Shown here in pieces: positions 7,493-15,357 of a stretch of DNA of 15,958 nucleotides. Under the pieces are notes generated by a model. It was given only the letters and a program-made list of their open reading frames with translations, was not told where the DNA came from and did not search any database. Position numbers and translations under genes: made by a program. Positions within the stretch are counted from its first letter, which is position 1, and every line of letters starts with the position of its first letter. The stretch is from Verrucomicrobia bacterium UBA3063 (lineage in GTDB: Bacteria > Verrucomicrobiota > Verrucomicrobiia > Methylacidiphilales > Verrucolacustridaceae). The stretch lies in NCBI GenBank assembly GCA_002366885.1, contig DFCD01000036.1:1-15958 (forward strand), given 5' to 3'.

Positions 7493-7633
7493 TCAGGAGT
7501 GCGGAGAGGCATCCGAGGATTGCCGGGTGTGACGGATGCCCTCGGAAACGATCAGCCAGATAACCACGCCGCCACAAACCGCAAAGGCGACGAGGAGAAA
7601 GATCAGCCCCAAACCCGTGTGTGCCTCGTCCAT
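7493..7633 (-). CDS. 46-aa single-pass membrane protein
   Basis: A short gene read as MDEAHTG, then one strongly hydrophobic helix LGLIFLLVAFAVCGGVVIWL, then a basic and polar tail ending SDASPHS before TGA. The acidic N-terminus and the arginines after the helix (EGIRHTRQ) suggest an N-out, C-in inner-membrane anchor. It lies 43 bases downstream of the C39-like peptidase gene on the same strand and ends 4 bases from the stop of the convergent amylase gene. No ribosome-binding site is visible, so it would depend on coupling or a leader not recognised here. I do not recognise the family. The clean hydrophobic profile and fit between neighbours make it credible. Confidence 0.6.
   Translation of the reverse strand: MDEAHTGLGLIFLLVAFAVCGGVVIWLIVSEGIRHTRQSSDASPHS
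7508..7540. terminator. inverted repeat at the convergent amylase / small-protein ends
   Basis: GGCATCCG (7508-7515) and CGGATGCC (7533-7540) form an 8-base perfect stem with a 17-base loop, 20 bases after the amylase stop and within the 3' end of the 46-aa gene. Read from the minus strand, a TTTTTT run follows about 15 bases later, just after that gene's stop. It may end transcription from one or both sides, though the T-run is not adjacent to the stem. Confidence 0.3.
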
Positions 7634-7676
7634 AAGGGATTTTTAAGTCAGTCCGTCCCCTTTGTCATCCCCCAAC

Positions 7677-8921
7677 TCAGGGGACGATCGCCCCGAGATC
7701 ACCCTGGGAGAGTGCGCGGGCTTCCTCGACGGTGATCCAGCGTTCGGCAAACTCCGGACCCCAGGAGTCCGAGGTGGCCAGTTCCCCGGTTTTCCGGTTG
7801 CAACCGATCAGCAGGCAAACGTGGCCGTTTTGGGGATTTCCGCGAAGGTTGCGGGCGGCCTTTCTCTTTGGTTCGAGATTTTTCGACCAGGTTTGCGGAT
7901 CGGCGGCGCTCCTTTGTTTCAGTCGCTCGGTCAGGTCACGGTCGATCTGCCGGTCGACGCAGAGGGCCCATGTCAGGGGAATGCCCCGCTCAAAAAAGGA
8001 CTCCAGTTTGGGCAGATCGAGGGAAGGGGAAACCGAGGTGATGGTCCTCCCATAACCCGCTGCCAGGGCCCGGACGGAATTTTCCATCGAAGAGACGTAG
8101 GTGCCTCCGCCAACACCGGTTTTTCCAAGGAGGGCCAAAAGGTAAAGGTCCGCGGGCACTCCCGCATAAAGAAGAACGCGTGCGTAGGTGGCCGGCACGC
8201 AAAATCCCTTGGGGCCCTGGTCGATCATGGGAATGTTGCCGATCACCAGGTCCCCGTTTACCCGGTGGATAACATTTTGTTTCATCCGTTCCCGCAGTTG
8301 GGCGTCGGGAATCCGCCCGGAGCGCCCGCCGGCATCGGCGGTGGCGGTCGGCAAAATCCGGAGGGCTGTGTATTCGCCCTTCTGTTCGATCAAAAGGAAA
8401 GCGGTGCCCTGGTGATCCCATCGTTCCGCGGCTTCCCGCGTTTTTCCAAAATCGCCGAATCCCTGGCGGCGGGGTTTGCCCAGGATGGCGACCAAGGCTT
8501 CCCGGATTTTGTCCGCGTCGGCGGCCACGGCCGCATCAACCTTTGCCTGGAGGGAGGCGTTGGCTTGGGTGGTTCCTCCCCAGGCCCGTCCGTCGCCCGC
8601 CGAATCCCCCTTGTTTGCAAAGACCAGGTTGAGGTGATCGGGGCGTTCTTCCGAGGCGAGCAGAACGATGGATCGGGGCTGGGCACCCAGCACCCGGAAC
8701 TCGGATCGCGGGTAGGAGCGGTAACTGGACTGAAAGGGAGTTTCCGACTCGACGGGCAGGTGAAGTTTTGCCGCCCACTGCTTGGCCGAGGTTCCCTCCC
8801 AACCTTCCGGGGGCAGAAGGAAATCAGGAGGAGCTGGCGCAGTCGTGGGAATTCCGGTGGCCTCTTCCCCCCAGATGCGGCCTGCGGCCAACGCCAGGCA
8901 AAGCCATAGGCCGAGTTTCAC
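7677..8921 (-). CDS. exported papain-like cysteine peptidase, C39-like
   Basis: A 414-residue protein with a short signal peptide (MKLGLWLCLALAAGRIWGEE) and a C-terminal peptidase_C39-like domain. The candidate catalytic Cys241 lies in DQGPKGFCVPAT with an oxyanion-hole Gln just before it; His367 lies in NGHVCLLIG and Asp385 in TSDSWG, the order Cys-His-Asp of papain-fold enzymes. LGKTGVGGGT about 30 residues after the cysteine resembles the substrate-cleft loop seen in such proteins. The N-terminal 225 residues are a separate domain I do not recognise, rich in charged helices. There is no ABC transporter or membrane segment, so this is not a bacteriocin-exporter C39 domain; it probably acts in the periplasm on an unknown substrate. 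The GTG at 8921 is chosen because the signal peptide starts there; the frame is open to 9050, but that extension would overlap nadA and mask the signal. It is divergent from nadA. Confidence 0.72.
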   Translation of the reverse strand: MKLGLWLCLALAAGRIWGEEATGIPTTAPAPPDFLLPPEGWEGTSAKQWAAKLHLPVESETPFQSSYRSYPRSEFRVLGAQPRSIVLLASEERPDHLNLVFANKGDSAGDGRAWGGTTQANASLQAKVDAAVAADADKIREALVAILGKPRRQGFGDFGKTREAAERWDHQGTAFLLIEQKGEYTALRILPTATADAGGRSGRIPDAQLRERMKQNVIHRVNGDLVIGNIPMIDQGPKGFCVPATYARVLLYAGVPADLYLLALLGKTGVGGGTYVSSMENSVRALAAGYGRTITSVSPSLDLPKLESFFERGIPLTWALCVDRQIDRDLTERLKQRSAADPQTWSKNLEPKRKAARNLRGNPQNGHVCLLIGCNRKTGELATSDSWGPEFAERWITVEEARALSQGDLGAIVP

Positions 8922-8982
8922 TTTGCCGAGAATGGCCCGGGCCGTGTTTGTCTGCAGTTCAAAAAAGGTGCAGGCTGGGTCC

Positions 8983-9906
8983 GTGACCTCCTTGCAGGAA
9001 AAATTCCTGGCGCTGAAAAAAGCGCAACAAGCCGTGGTGCTGGCCCACAACTACCAGCGAAAGGAGATTCAGGAAGTAGCCGATTTCGTCGGGGATTCGC
9101 TGGGGCTGAGCTATGCCGCGCAGCAGGCCAAGGGGGAGGTAATCCTGTTTTGCGGGGTTCATTTCATGGCGGAGACGGCCAAAATCGTGAACCCTGGGAA
9201 AAAAGTCCTCATGCCCGACCTCCACGCCGGCTGTTCCCTCGCGGACTCCTGCCCGGCGGATCAACTGGCGGCCTACCTGGAGAAACATCCCGGGCTTTAT
9301 GTGGTCTCCTACGTGAACTGCACGGCGGCCGTGAAGGCCCTGAGCGATGTGATCTGCACCTCGGGCAACGCCGAGAGGATCGTGCGGCGGGTTCCTGCGG
9401 ATCGGGAAATCCTCTTTCTGCCGGACCGGAATCTGGGCGATTGGGTGATGCAAAAGACGGGGCGAAAAATGAGGCTGTGGGACGGGGACTGTTATGTGCA
9501 CATGGAATTCACTGCCTCCTCCATCGACCGGATCCGCAAGGAGCATCCGGAGGCGCCGGTGGTGGCCCATCCCGAGTGCACCCGGGCGGTGCGAGCGCTT
9601 GCCGACGAGGTCTGTTCCACGGAAAAAATGGTCGCCTACTGCAAAAACAACCCGGCGGACACTTTCATCGTGGTCACGGAGGAGGGAATGCTGCATCGCT
9701 TGCGGCGGGAGATGCCGGATAAAAATTTTCTCGCCGGCCCCACGGACCATTGTGCCTGCGCGGAATGCCGTTATATGAAAATGAATACTTTGGAAAAGGC
9801 CGTGGCCGCCCTGGAGAATCTGACACCTGAAGTCAAGCTGCCTGCCGAGGTGATCGCCAAGGCCAAAATTCCCATCGAAAGAATGCTAGAATGGAGTCTT
9901 AAGTAA
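8983..9906 (+). CDS. nadA: quinolinate synthase NadA
   Basis: NadA condenses iminoaspartate with dihydroxyacetone phosphate to quinolinate in de novo NAD synthesis, using an oxygen-sensitive [4Fe-4S] cluster. Diagnostic motifs are VVLAHNYQRKEIQEVADFVG, GDSLGLS, MAETAKIVNP, MPDLHAGCSLADSCP, SYVNCTAAVKA, VAHPECTRAVR and CxCxxCRYMKMNTLEK. Cluster ligands are most likely Cys113, Cys199 and Cys262; Cys113 coincides with the E. coli numbering. The 307-residue length from GTG 8983 fits the short NadA form. An ATG at 8932 would add 17 residues of non-conserved sequence and leave only 10 bases between the divergent starts, so GTG is preferred, though not certain. NadB and NadC are not in the window. 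Transcription probably starts in the 60-base gap shared with the divergent peptidase gene. Confidence 0.95.
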   Translation: MTSLQEKFLALKKAQQAVVLAHNYQRKEIQEVADFVGDSLGLSYAAQQAKGEVILFCGVHFMAETAKIVNPGKKVLMPDLHAGCSLADSCPADQLAAYLEKHPGLYVVSYVNCTAAVKALSDVICTSGNAERIVRRVPADREILFLPDRNLGDWVMQKTGRKMRLWDGDCYVHMEFTASSIDRIRKEHPEAPVVAHPECTRAVRALADEVCSTEKMVAYCKNNPADTFIVVTEEGMLHRLRREMPDKNFLAGPTDHCACAECRYMKMNTLEKAVAALENLTPEVKLPAEVIAKAKIPIERMLEWSLK

Positions 9907-10007
9907 TTGAATGATAAATAATTAAGAATAAATTTGGGTTTCATTTTTTTTGGAATGTTTTCTCTGTCCAAATTTTGTAAGATTGCTAGGACTTTTTACG
10001 TAATATA
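9907..10007. promoter_or_regulatory. AT-rich intergenic region before lptD with an 8-base inverted repeat
   Basis: This 101-base gap is markedly AT-rich against GC-rich neighbours, as expected for a promoter region of the lptD operon. AAATTTGG (9930-9937) and CCAAATTT (9968-9975) are a perfect inverted repeat, 30 bases apart. An inner TTTGGA/TCCAAA pair shares the right arm, so two alternative stems are possible. TAATAT at 10001-10006 lies too close to the ATG to be a normal -10. I cannot assign a confident promoter. Only a weak AGGA lies 16 bases before the start. Confidence 0.35.
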
Positions 10008-12485
10008 ATGAAAATAAGCTTTTCATGGCTGTTGGGTGTTGCCGTTTGGGCTTCCTGTGTCCTTGGGGTGTCAGACGGCTTGGGGCAGACCTCGGAACCC
10101 CCGGAATCCGTGGAACCCCCTCTGCAAATCACCTCCGATGGTGCCAACCGTTATGAAGGGGGGATTTATTATGCGGAAAACAATGTCAATGTGACCTACG
10201 GGGGGGATGTGCTACTGGCCGACCAGGTTCATTTTAACCCGACCACCAAGGAGGCAACCGCCAAGGGAAACGTCCGCCTTTATAAGCTCGGGCAGATTTA
10301 TCGCGGGGATCTGCTGACCTACAATTTCCGTACCAAAACAATCCTCTCGGAAAAATTCCGTTTTCTCGACGGCAAGATGATGATGGAGGGGCAATCCATC
10401 AGCACTCCCGAGATCGGCAATTACCAGATCGACGGCGGCCATTACACCACCGACAACCGCGAGAAACCCGGATGGAACGTCAAGGCCACCTCGGTGAGCC
10501 TCTATCCCGACGACAAGACCGTCGTGGAAAATTCCGTCGGTTATTTCGGCGATGTCCCGTTTTTCTGGTTTCCTTACCTGGTTCAGTATCAGCGCGACAC
10601 CCATTCCTCGGTGGATGTTTCCGTCGGCACCGTCTCCCGCCTGGGCATCTATGCGCTGGGCTCCTACCGCTTTGCCCTCTCGGACAAGCTGAAGGGGGAG
10701 ATCGACGTGGATTATTACAGCCGGCGGGGTTGGGCCGGCGGGGCCGCCCTTTCCTATGTGACTCCCGGAAAGGGGACCGACCATCCCACCACGCAGGTCG
10801 GGTTGCGCGGATGGTACATCAATGACCGCGGGTACCAGATTTATGACGGAACCGACGAGCGTCCCGATGCCGCCGCGCCACCTCGGGGCCGTTACTGGTT
10901 TCCCTACAGCCACAACACCACCATTCTCAAGGGGGGTAACCCGGTGGATCCGGACCGCACCCCCGCCTTCGACGCCCCCTCGCTCAGTTCGCGTTCCCGC
11001 ATCAATGTTTTGAGCGACGCCTACGTGACCCAGGACTTTTTTGCCGATGATTACATCCTGGATCAGCAGCCCAATACGTATCTGGATGCCATGTACCAGG
11101 ACCCGAATTTCACCGTCACCGCCAATGCCCGCACCCAGATCAACAACCTGTTCCAGACGCAGCAGCAGAAACCTTCCGCCAAGATTGAATTCAAACGTCA
11201 GTTCATTCCCGGCACTTACGGCGTCGATCCCAACACCGGCAAGCAGACCGATCCGGATGGCAACCCCGGCCTGGCCTACGAGGGGGAATCCAGCGTCAGT
11301 TACCTCGGCACCCAATGGAACCAGGTGGCCAATCAGACCGACTATACCGCCATCCGCTACGACACCTACCACCAGCTGCTTTACCCGCGTCAATATTTCA
11401 ACTGGCTGAATTTCACGCCTCGCGCAGGCATCCGCGGAACGGTCTACACCCGGAACAACCTGGCGCCTGGCAACGTGACCCAAAACACCCAAACCAACGC
11501 GGTGGGGAACAGCCTGGGCAATGGGGTCGTGCTCTCGGACACCTCCCTTTTTCGTTATGTGTTCAATGTGGGCGCGGATCTTTCCACCAAGGTCCACGCC
11601 TCCTGGAGCGACGTCAAAAACCAAGCCTGGGCGATCGACGGCCTTCGCCACGTCATGGAGCCCTTTGTTCACTTCAGCTACGTGCCCCGTCCCAACGTCC
11701 GACCGACGGAATTCGCCGGGTATGACACCCGGGTGAATTCCGTTGAGGCCACCCCCCTGAATTCCTCCCTCTACAACTCGGTGGATTCCATCGACCAGCT
11801 CCTCGTGGTGCGGCCCGGCGTGATGAACCGGGTATGGACGCGGCGCGATGGCCAACCGTATGAGTTGGCCAACTGGAAGCTCTACGGGGACTACCAGCCG
11901 GTCCGGCCGACCCTTCCGGGTCTGAACACGCAATTCGTGCAGGTTCCCGAGACGGTGAACTCCGATTTCCCCGAAATTTACAACGAGCTCAATGTGATGC
12001 CGGTTCCCTGGTGGACGGCCACCCTGGGGGCCTCGACCTCCATCAGCGGCAACGGATACAACTCCGTCAACCTCGGCAGCCGATGGCAGGTGATCCCGGC
12101 GCTGGAGCTTGGGGTCGGGTACTCCTTCCTCGAGCAATTTTCCTACGTCAACGCCCTCAACAACTCCATCGAGACGAACAGCCAAAACCAGCTGATCAAC
12201 GGCAGTGCCAACTACCGGCTCAACGAGAGCTGGTTTTTCAACGCCGGGGTGACCTATTCCATGAACCCGGACCTTCTGCAGCAGGTGGGGTTCGGCGTTT
12301 ACCGGGATCTCGGTGCCTGGATCCTTGGGGCCCAGGTTGCCAACCGTCAAAACCAGGGGTCGCCCTCGGAGTTCGTGGCCCTGGCGACCCTGACCCTCAA
12401 GGCTTTTCCGGAAATGCCTCTGGGATTCAACCAGTCCCCCGGAACCAGTGGGGTGTCCTTTGCCGGACCGCAGTCGGGTTATTAA
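10008..12485 (+). CDS. lptD: LPS-assembly outer-membrane protein LptD (OstA)
   Basis: LptD is the outer-membrane barrel that, with the lipoprotein LptE, receives LPS from the LptA bridge and inserts it into the outer leaflet. The 825 residues fit the family (784 in E. coli). A signal peptide ends near residue 27. Residues about 38-145 form the OstA/LptA-like beta-jellyroll (YEGGIYYAENNVNVTYGGDV, ATAKGNVRLYKLGQIYRGD, NFRTKTILSE). The barrel begins after the family phrase GDVPFFWFPYLVQY near residue 181 and continues in alternating aromatic strands to a terminal Tyr. The only cysteine is in the signal peptide, so the disulfides that gate E. coli LptD assembly cannot form. LptE is not identifiable nearby. 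It heads the lptD-purA-uppS-cdsA-dxr block, with 26 bases to purA. Confidence 0.93.
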   Translation: MKISFSWLLGVAVWASCVLGVSDGLGQTSEPPESVEPPLQITSDGANRYEGGIYYAENNVNVTYGGDVLLADQVHFNPTTKEATAKGNVRLYKLGQIYRGDLLTYNFRTKTILSEKFRFLDGKMMMEGQSISTPEIGNYQIDGGHYTTDNREKPGWNVKATSVSLYPDDKTVVENSVGYFGDVPFFWFPYLVQYQRDTHSSVDVSVGTVSRLGIYALGSYRFALSDKLKGEIDVDYYSRRGWAGGAALSYVTPGKGTDHPTTQVGLRGWYINDRGYQIYDGTDERPDAAAPPRGRYWFPYSHNTTILKGGNPVDPDRTPAFDAPSLSSRSRINVLSDAYVTQDFFADDYILDQQPNTYLDAMYQDPNFTVTANARTQINNLFQTQQQKPSAKIEFKRQFIPGTYGVDPNTGKQTDPDGNPGLAYEGESSVSYLGTQWNQVANQTDYTAIRYDTYHQLLYPRQYFNWLNFTPRAGIRGTVYTRNNLAPGNVTQNTQTNAVGNSLGNGVVLSDTSLFRYVFNVGADLSTKVHASWSDVKNQAWAIDGLRHVMEPFVHFSYVPRPNVRPTEFAGYDTRVNSVEATPLNSSLYNSVDSIDQLLVVRPGVMNRVWTRRDGQPYELANWKLYGDYQPVRPTLPGLNTQFVQVPETVNSDFPEIYNELNVMPVPWWTATLGASTSISGNGYNSVNLGSRWQVIPALELGVGYSFLEQFSYVNALNNSIETNSQNQLINGSANYRLNESWFFNAGVTYSMNPDLLQQVGFGVYRDLGAWILGAQVANRQNQGSPSEFVALATLTLKAFPEMPLGFNQSPGTSGVSFAGPQSGY

Positions 12486-12511
12486 CCCGGGCGGCTACCC
12501 CGGATTTTCCC

Positions 12512-13792
12512 TTGAAAGCCCGCGTGACCGTGGTCCTTGGCCTCCAATGGGGGGATGAGGGGAAGGGAAAAATTCTCGATGTCATGGCGGGGGAGGCGGA
12601 CTGGGTCTTTCGCGCCCAAGGCGGCAACAATGCCGGCCACACCGTGGAAATTGGCGGGGAAAAATACGTTCTGCACCTTGTGCCCTCCGGGATTCTCCGG
12701 AGCGGGGTCTCCTGCCTGATTGCCGGCGGCGCGGTGGTGGATCCTGTCAGCCTTGTCTCGGAAATTCAGGGTCTGCACGAGCGCGGTGTTCGCACGCGGG
12801 GCCGGCTTCATCTGGCAGCGCAGGCCCATCTGGTCCTTCCCCAGCATCGCGCGGTGGATCGGGGATCGGAAAAAAAACGGGGTCGGGAAAAAATCGGGAC
12901 CACCGGCCGGGGTATTGGCCCGGCGTACGCGGACAAGGCTGCCCGTGTCGGTTTGCGGGCCGGGGAGTTGGCCCTTCCTTGGCCGGAACTTTCCCGGAAA
13001 ATCCTCGAACGGATCCGGATCCACAACCACTCCGCCCGCCATCTGGGTTGGGAAAGCATTGCCCCCTCCGCCGATCTTCGGGCAATCCAAACGGCCTCCC
13101 GGTTCCTGAGGCGCTATCTTTGCGATGGCGTTGCCTTGGCCCATCAGGCCGTCCAAACCGGCAAAAACATCCTCATCGAAGGTGCCCAGGGAACCTTTTT
13201 GGACATCGACCACGGGACCTATCCCTTTGTCACCAGTTCCCATTGCACGGCGGGCGGCGCCTGCACCGGCACGGGGGTGCCGCCCACGGCGATCCGGCGG
13301 GTGGTCGGGGTGCTCAAGGCGTACACCACCCGGGTGGGAAGCGGTCCGTTTGTGACGGAGGACGGAACGCTTGGGCATCTCCTCCACGGGATGGGAAGGG
13401 AGTTTGGATCCACCACCGGCCGGGCCCGGAGGTGTGGTTGGTTTGATGCGGTCCTTGTCCGGCGTGCCGTTCGGCTGAACGGGGTGACGGAGCTGGCCAT
13501 GACGAATCTCGACGGTCTCGACGGCCTGGAAAAAATCCCTGTCTGCATCGGTTATCGTTGGCGCGGAAAAATCCTGCGCGAACCCCCTGTGGAGGCTTCC
13601 GAGTGGGATCAGTGTCGCCCGATCTACCGGATTTTTCCCGGCTGGTGCGAGCCGACGACGGAGGCACGCCGGTGGCGCGACCTGCCCGCGAGAGCCCGGG
13701 CTTATCTTTCCGCCCTTTCCCGCCTGGTGGACGCCCCGCTGGGAATTCTGTCCGTGGGAGCCGGGCGCGAGCAGACATTCCGTCATGGCTGA
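12512..13792 (+). CDS. purA: adenylosuccinate synthetase PurA
   Basis: PurA joins IMP and aspartate using GTP to make adenylosuccinate, the first step from IMP to AMP. Signature motifs are QWGDEGKGK with catalytic Asp15, GGNNAGHTV (His of the general acid pair), TTGRGIGPAYADKAARVGLR, IEGAQGTFLDIDHGTYPFVT, VGVLKAYTTRVGSGPF, GREFGSTTGRARRCGWFD and the guanine-binding end LGILSVGAGRE. The 426 residues match the usual 425-432. Where most enzymes read SSNTTAGG, this one reads SSHCTAGG (His244, Cys245). The TTG at 12512 is chosen since it gives the usual nine residues before the GLQWGDEGKGK loop; a GTG at 12524 is the alternative, and neither has a clear ribosome-binding site. The frame is open far upstream into lptD, but that part is a shadow. 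The 3' end overlaps uppS by 8 bases. Confidence 0.95.
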   Translation: MKARVTVVLGLQWGDEGKGKILDVMAGEADWVFRAQGGNNAGHTVEIGGEKYVLHLVPSGILRSGVSCLIAGGAVVDPVSLVSEIQGLHERGVRTRGRLHLAAQAHLVLPQHRAVDRGSEKKRGREKIGTTGRGIGPAYADKAARVGLRAGELALPWPELSRKILERIRIHNHSARHLGWESIAPSADLRAIQTASRFLRRYLCDGVALAHQAVQTGKNILIEGAQGTFLDIDHGTYPFVTSSHCTAGGACTGTGVPPTAIRRVVGVLKAYTTRVGSGPFVTEDGTLGHLLHGMGREFGSTTGRARRCGWFDAVLVRRAVRLNGVTELAMTNLDGLDGLEKIPVCIGYRWRGKILREPPVEASEWDQCRPIYRIFPGWCEPTTEARRWRDLPARARAYLSALSRLVDAPLGILSVGAGREQTFRHG

Positions 13793-14507
13793 AGCCCAAA
13801 GCACGGGCACAAAAATCCCCCGGCATGTGGCCATCATCATGGATGGCAACGGCCGCTGGGCCAAACAGCACCGGCTACCCCGGCTGAGCGGTCACGAGGC
13901 CGGACGAAAATCGGTGAAGAAGGTGGTCCAGGCGGCCATTGCGCATGGGGTCCGGTATCTCACCCTCTACGCCTTTTCGGTGGAGAACTGGCAGCGCCCC
14001 CGCGAGGAGGTGCAGGGACTAATGGGGCTGCTTCGTCTTGTCCTGCGGGAAGAGTTGGCCGAAATGGGCAGGGAAGGGGTGCGTCTCCGCGCCATCGGGC
14101 GGTTGCAGGATCTCCCCGAGGCGGTCCGGGTGGAGTTGGAGACCGTCATGGAAAACACCAGGGGGAACACCAAGTTAGACCTGATTCTGGCCCTCAGTTA
14201 CGGTTCCCGGGTGGAAATCATCGAGGCGGTCAAGGAAATCTCTGGGGAGGTGAAGGCCGGCCGGCTCGACCCCGAAACCATTGATGAGAAAATCGTCTCC
14301 GGCCACCTTTACACCCGCGATCTACCCGACCCGGACCTGCTTATCCGTACGAGTGGCGAAATGAGGATCAGCAATTTCCTGCTTTGGCAGATTTCCTATG
14401 CCGAAATTCACGTGACCCCGGTTCTCTGGCCGGATTTCGGGAAGGAACAGTTCGCCGAAGCCCTGGCCGATTACGCCCGGCGGGAACGCCGTTTTGGGGG
14501 GGTCTGA
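13785..14507 (+). CDS. uppS: undecaprenyl diphosphate synthase (cis-prenyltransferase) UppS
   Basis: UppS extends farnesyl diphosphate with IPP units into the C55 carrier lipid used for peptidoglycan and surface polysaccharide. The 240-residue length is typical (253 in E. coli). Motifs in order: HVAIIMDGNGRWAK with catalytic Asp20, RLSGHEAGRKSV, LTLYAFSVENWQRPREEV, LILALSYGSRVEI, and the IPP-binding end DPDLLIRTSGEMRISNFLLWQ followed by ISYAEIHVTPVLWPDF. The ATG at 13785 overlaps the purA end by 8 bases, so translation is probably coupled. Its stop is one base before cdsA. IPP is supplied by the MEP pathway, whose Dxr is encoded two genes on. Confidence 0.97.
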   Translation: MAEAQSTGTKIPRHVAIIMDGNGRWAKQHRLPRLSGHEAGRKSVKKVVQAAIAHGVRYLTLYAFSVENWQRPREEVQGLMGLLRLVLREELAEMGREGVRLRAIGRLQDLPEAVRVELETVMENTRGNTKLDLILALSYGSRVEIIEAVKEISGEVKAGRLDPETIDEKIVSGHLYTRDLPDPDLLIRTSGEMRISNFLLWQISYAEIHVTPVLWPDFGKEQFAEALADYARRERRFGGV

Positions 14508-14508
14508 A

Positions 14509-15357
14509 ATGTTCGGTTGGCGCCTGCTTTCCTCCCTCCTGCTCTGGGGGTTGGTGATTGCCCTGGTGGCCCTTCGTTACACCAATGGGGTTTTCGTGCT
14601 GATCGCCGTCACCGGGCTGGCCGCCCAGAGGGAATTTTACCTTTCCCAGATCGCCGCGGGCCGGACGGTATTTTTAAAAACCGGCCTGCTTGCGGGGGCT
14701 TTGCTTTACGGTGCCACCTTTTTCTCGGTGGTATCCCCTTATGGGCGCTTGCCGGAGACCTTCACCGGGGAGGCTATCCTCGTCCTGCTCGTGATTCTGG
14801 GGGCGCTTACCCGGAGGGTCTTTGATGCCAGGATCGAGGGAGCCGCTGTGGCCATGGCCCTGACGCTCTTTGGTTTCTTCTATGTGCCGTATCTCCTCAA
14901 CTATGCGACCAAGATCCTTTTCTGCGTCCCCGGTGGCGCGGGTATCCCGCTGCTGGCCTATGCGGTCGCCATCACCAAGTTCACCGATGTCGGCGCCTAC
15001 GTGGCCGGATCCCTGTTCGGCAGGCATAAGCTCAGTCCCCTGATCAGCCCCAAAAAGACTTGGGAGGGATTGGTCGGCGGCGTGGTGATGGCTCTGCTGA
15101 CCAGCGTGGGGCTCGTGTATCTGTTTCCCCAAGCCTTGGCCCGGTTGGCGGGGAGCCACGCCTGGGTGCTTGGTCTTCTCCTCGCCGGCGTCAGTGTCAT
15201 CGGGGATTTGGGCGAGTCGGTGGTGAAGCGGGATGCCCACGTGAAGGACTCCGGAAAATTCCTGCCCGGCATCGGGGGTGCCCTCGACCTGGTCGATAGC
15301 CTTCTCTTTAGCTTGCCGGTTTTTTACGGATACCTGATTTTGGCGGGGAGGGTATGA
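14509..15357 (+). CDS. cdsA: phosphatidate cytidylyltransferase (CDP-diglyceride synthase) CdsA
   Basis: CdsA makes CDP-diacylglycerol from phosphatidate and CTP in the inner membrane, the precursor of all bacterial phospholipids. The 282 residues contain about eight hydrophobic segments. The family C-terminus is present: SPKKTWEGLVGG, GDLGESVVKRDAHVKDSGKFLPG and LDLVDSLLFSLPV. The published signature ends with H-G-G-x-x-D-R-x-D; here it reads I-G-G-A-L-D-L-V-D, so the histidine and arginine are replaced while the metal-binding aspartates remain. ATG 14509 follows the uppS stop by one base and has a G-rich ribosome-binding stretch 7 bases upstream; an in-frame ATG at 14494 would add five residues inside uppS. 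It overlaps dxr by four bases (ATGA). Confidence 0.94.
   Translation: MFGWRLLSSLLLWGLVIALVALRYTNGVFVLIAVTGLAAQREFYLSQIAAGRTVFLKTGLLAGALLYGATFFSVVSPYGRLPETFTGEAILVLLVILGALTRRVFDARIEGAAVAMALTLFGFFYVPYLLNYATKILFCVPGGAGIPLLAYAVAITKFTDVGAYVAGSLFGRHKLSPLISPKKTWEGLVGGVVMALLTSVGLVYLFPQALARLAGSHAWVLGLLLAGVSVIGDLGESVVKRDAHVKDSGKFLPGIGGALDLVDSLLFSLPVFYGYLILAGRV

Noticed and set aside
7662..8909. 415-codon plus-strand frame opposite the C39-like peptidase
   Set aside because: The minus-strand protein has a signal peptide and an ordered Cys-His-Asp set, while the plus-strand product has only Gly/Pro/Arg-rich sequence.
8782..8982. 67-residue N-terminal extension of nadA
   Set aside because: The extension overlaps the divergent peptidase gene and has no resemblance to NadA. 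The conserved part starts just after GTG 8983.
8922..9050. 43-residue N-terminal extension of the C39-like peptidase
   Set aside because: It would put a cysteine-rich stretch ahead of a good signal peptide and overlap the nadA coding region.
8959..9750. 263-codon minus-strand frame opposite nadA
   Set aside because: NadA with its cluster cysteines occupies the plus strand; the antisense product has no recognisable domain.
10212..12350. 712-codon open frame on the minus strand, antisense to lptD
   Set aside because: The plus strand encodes a clear LptD. The antisense product is low-complexity Gly/Val/Arg-rich and has no family features.
12011..12511. N-terminal extension of the purA frame into lptD, suggesting a fusion protein
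   Set aside because: The extra 167 codons are a Gln/Arg/Pro-rich shadow of the lptD barrel. PurA proteins begin a few residues before the GDEGKGK loop.
12482..13864. 460-codon open frame antisense to purA
   Set aside because: PurA motifs on the plus strand are unambiguous; the antisense frame has no motif and crosses the purA-uppS junction.
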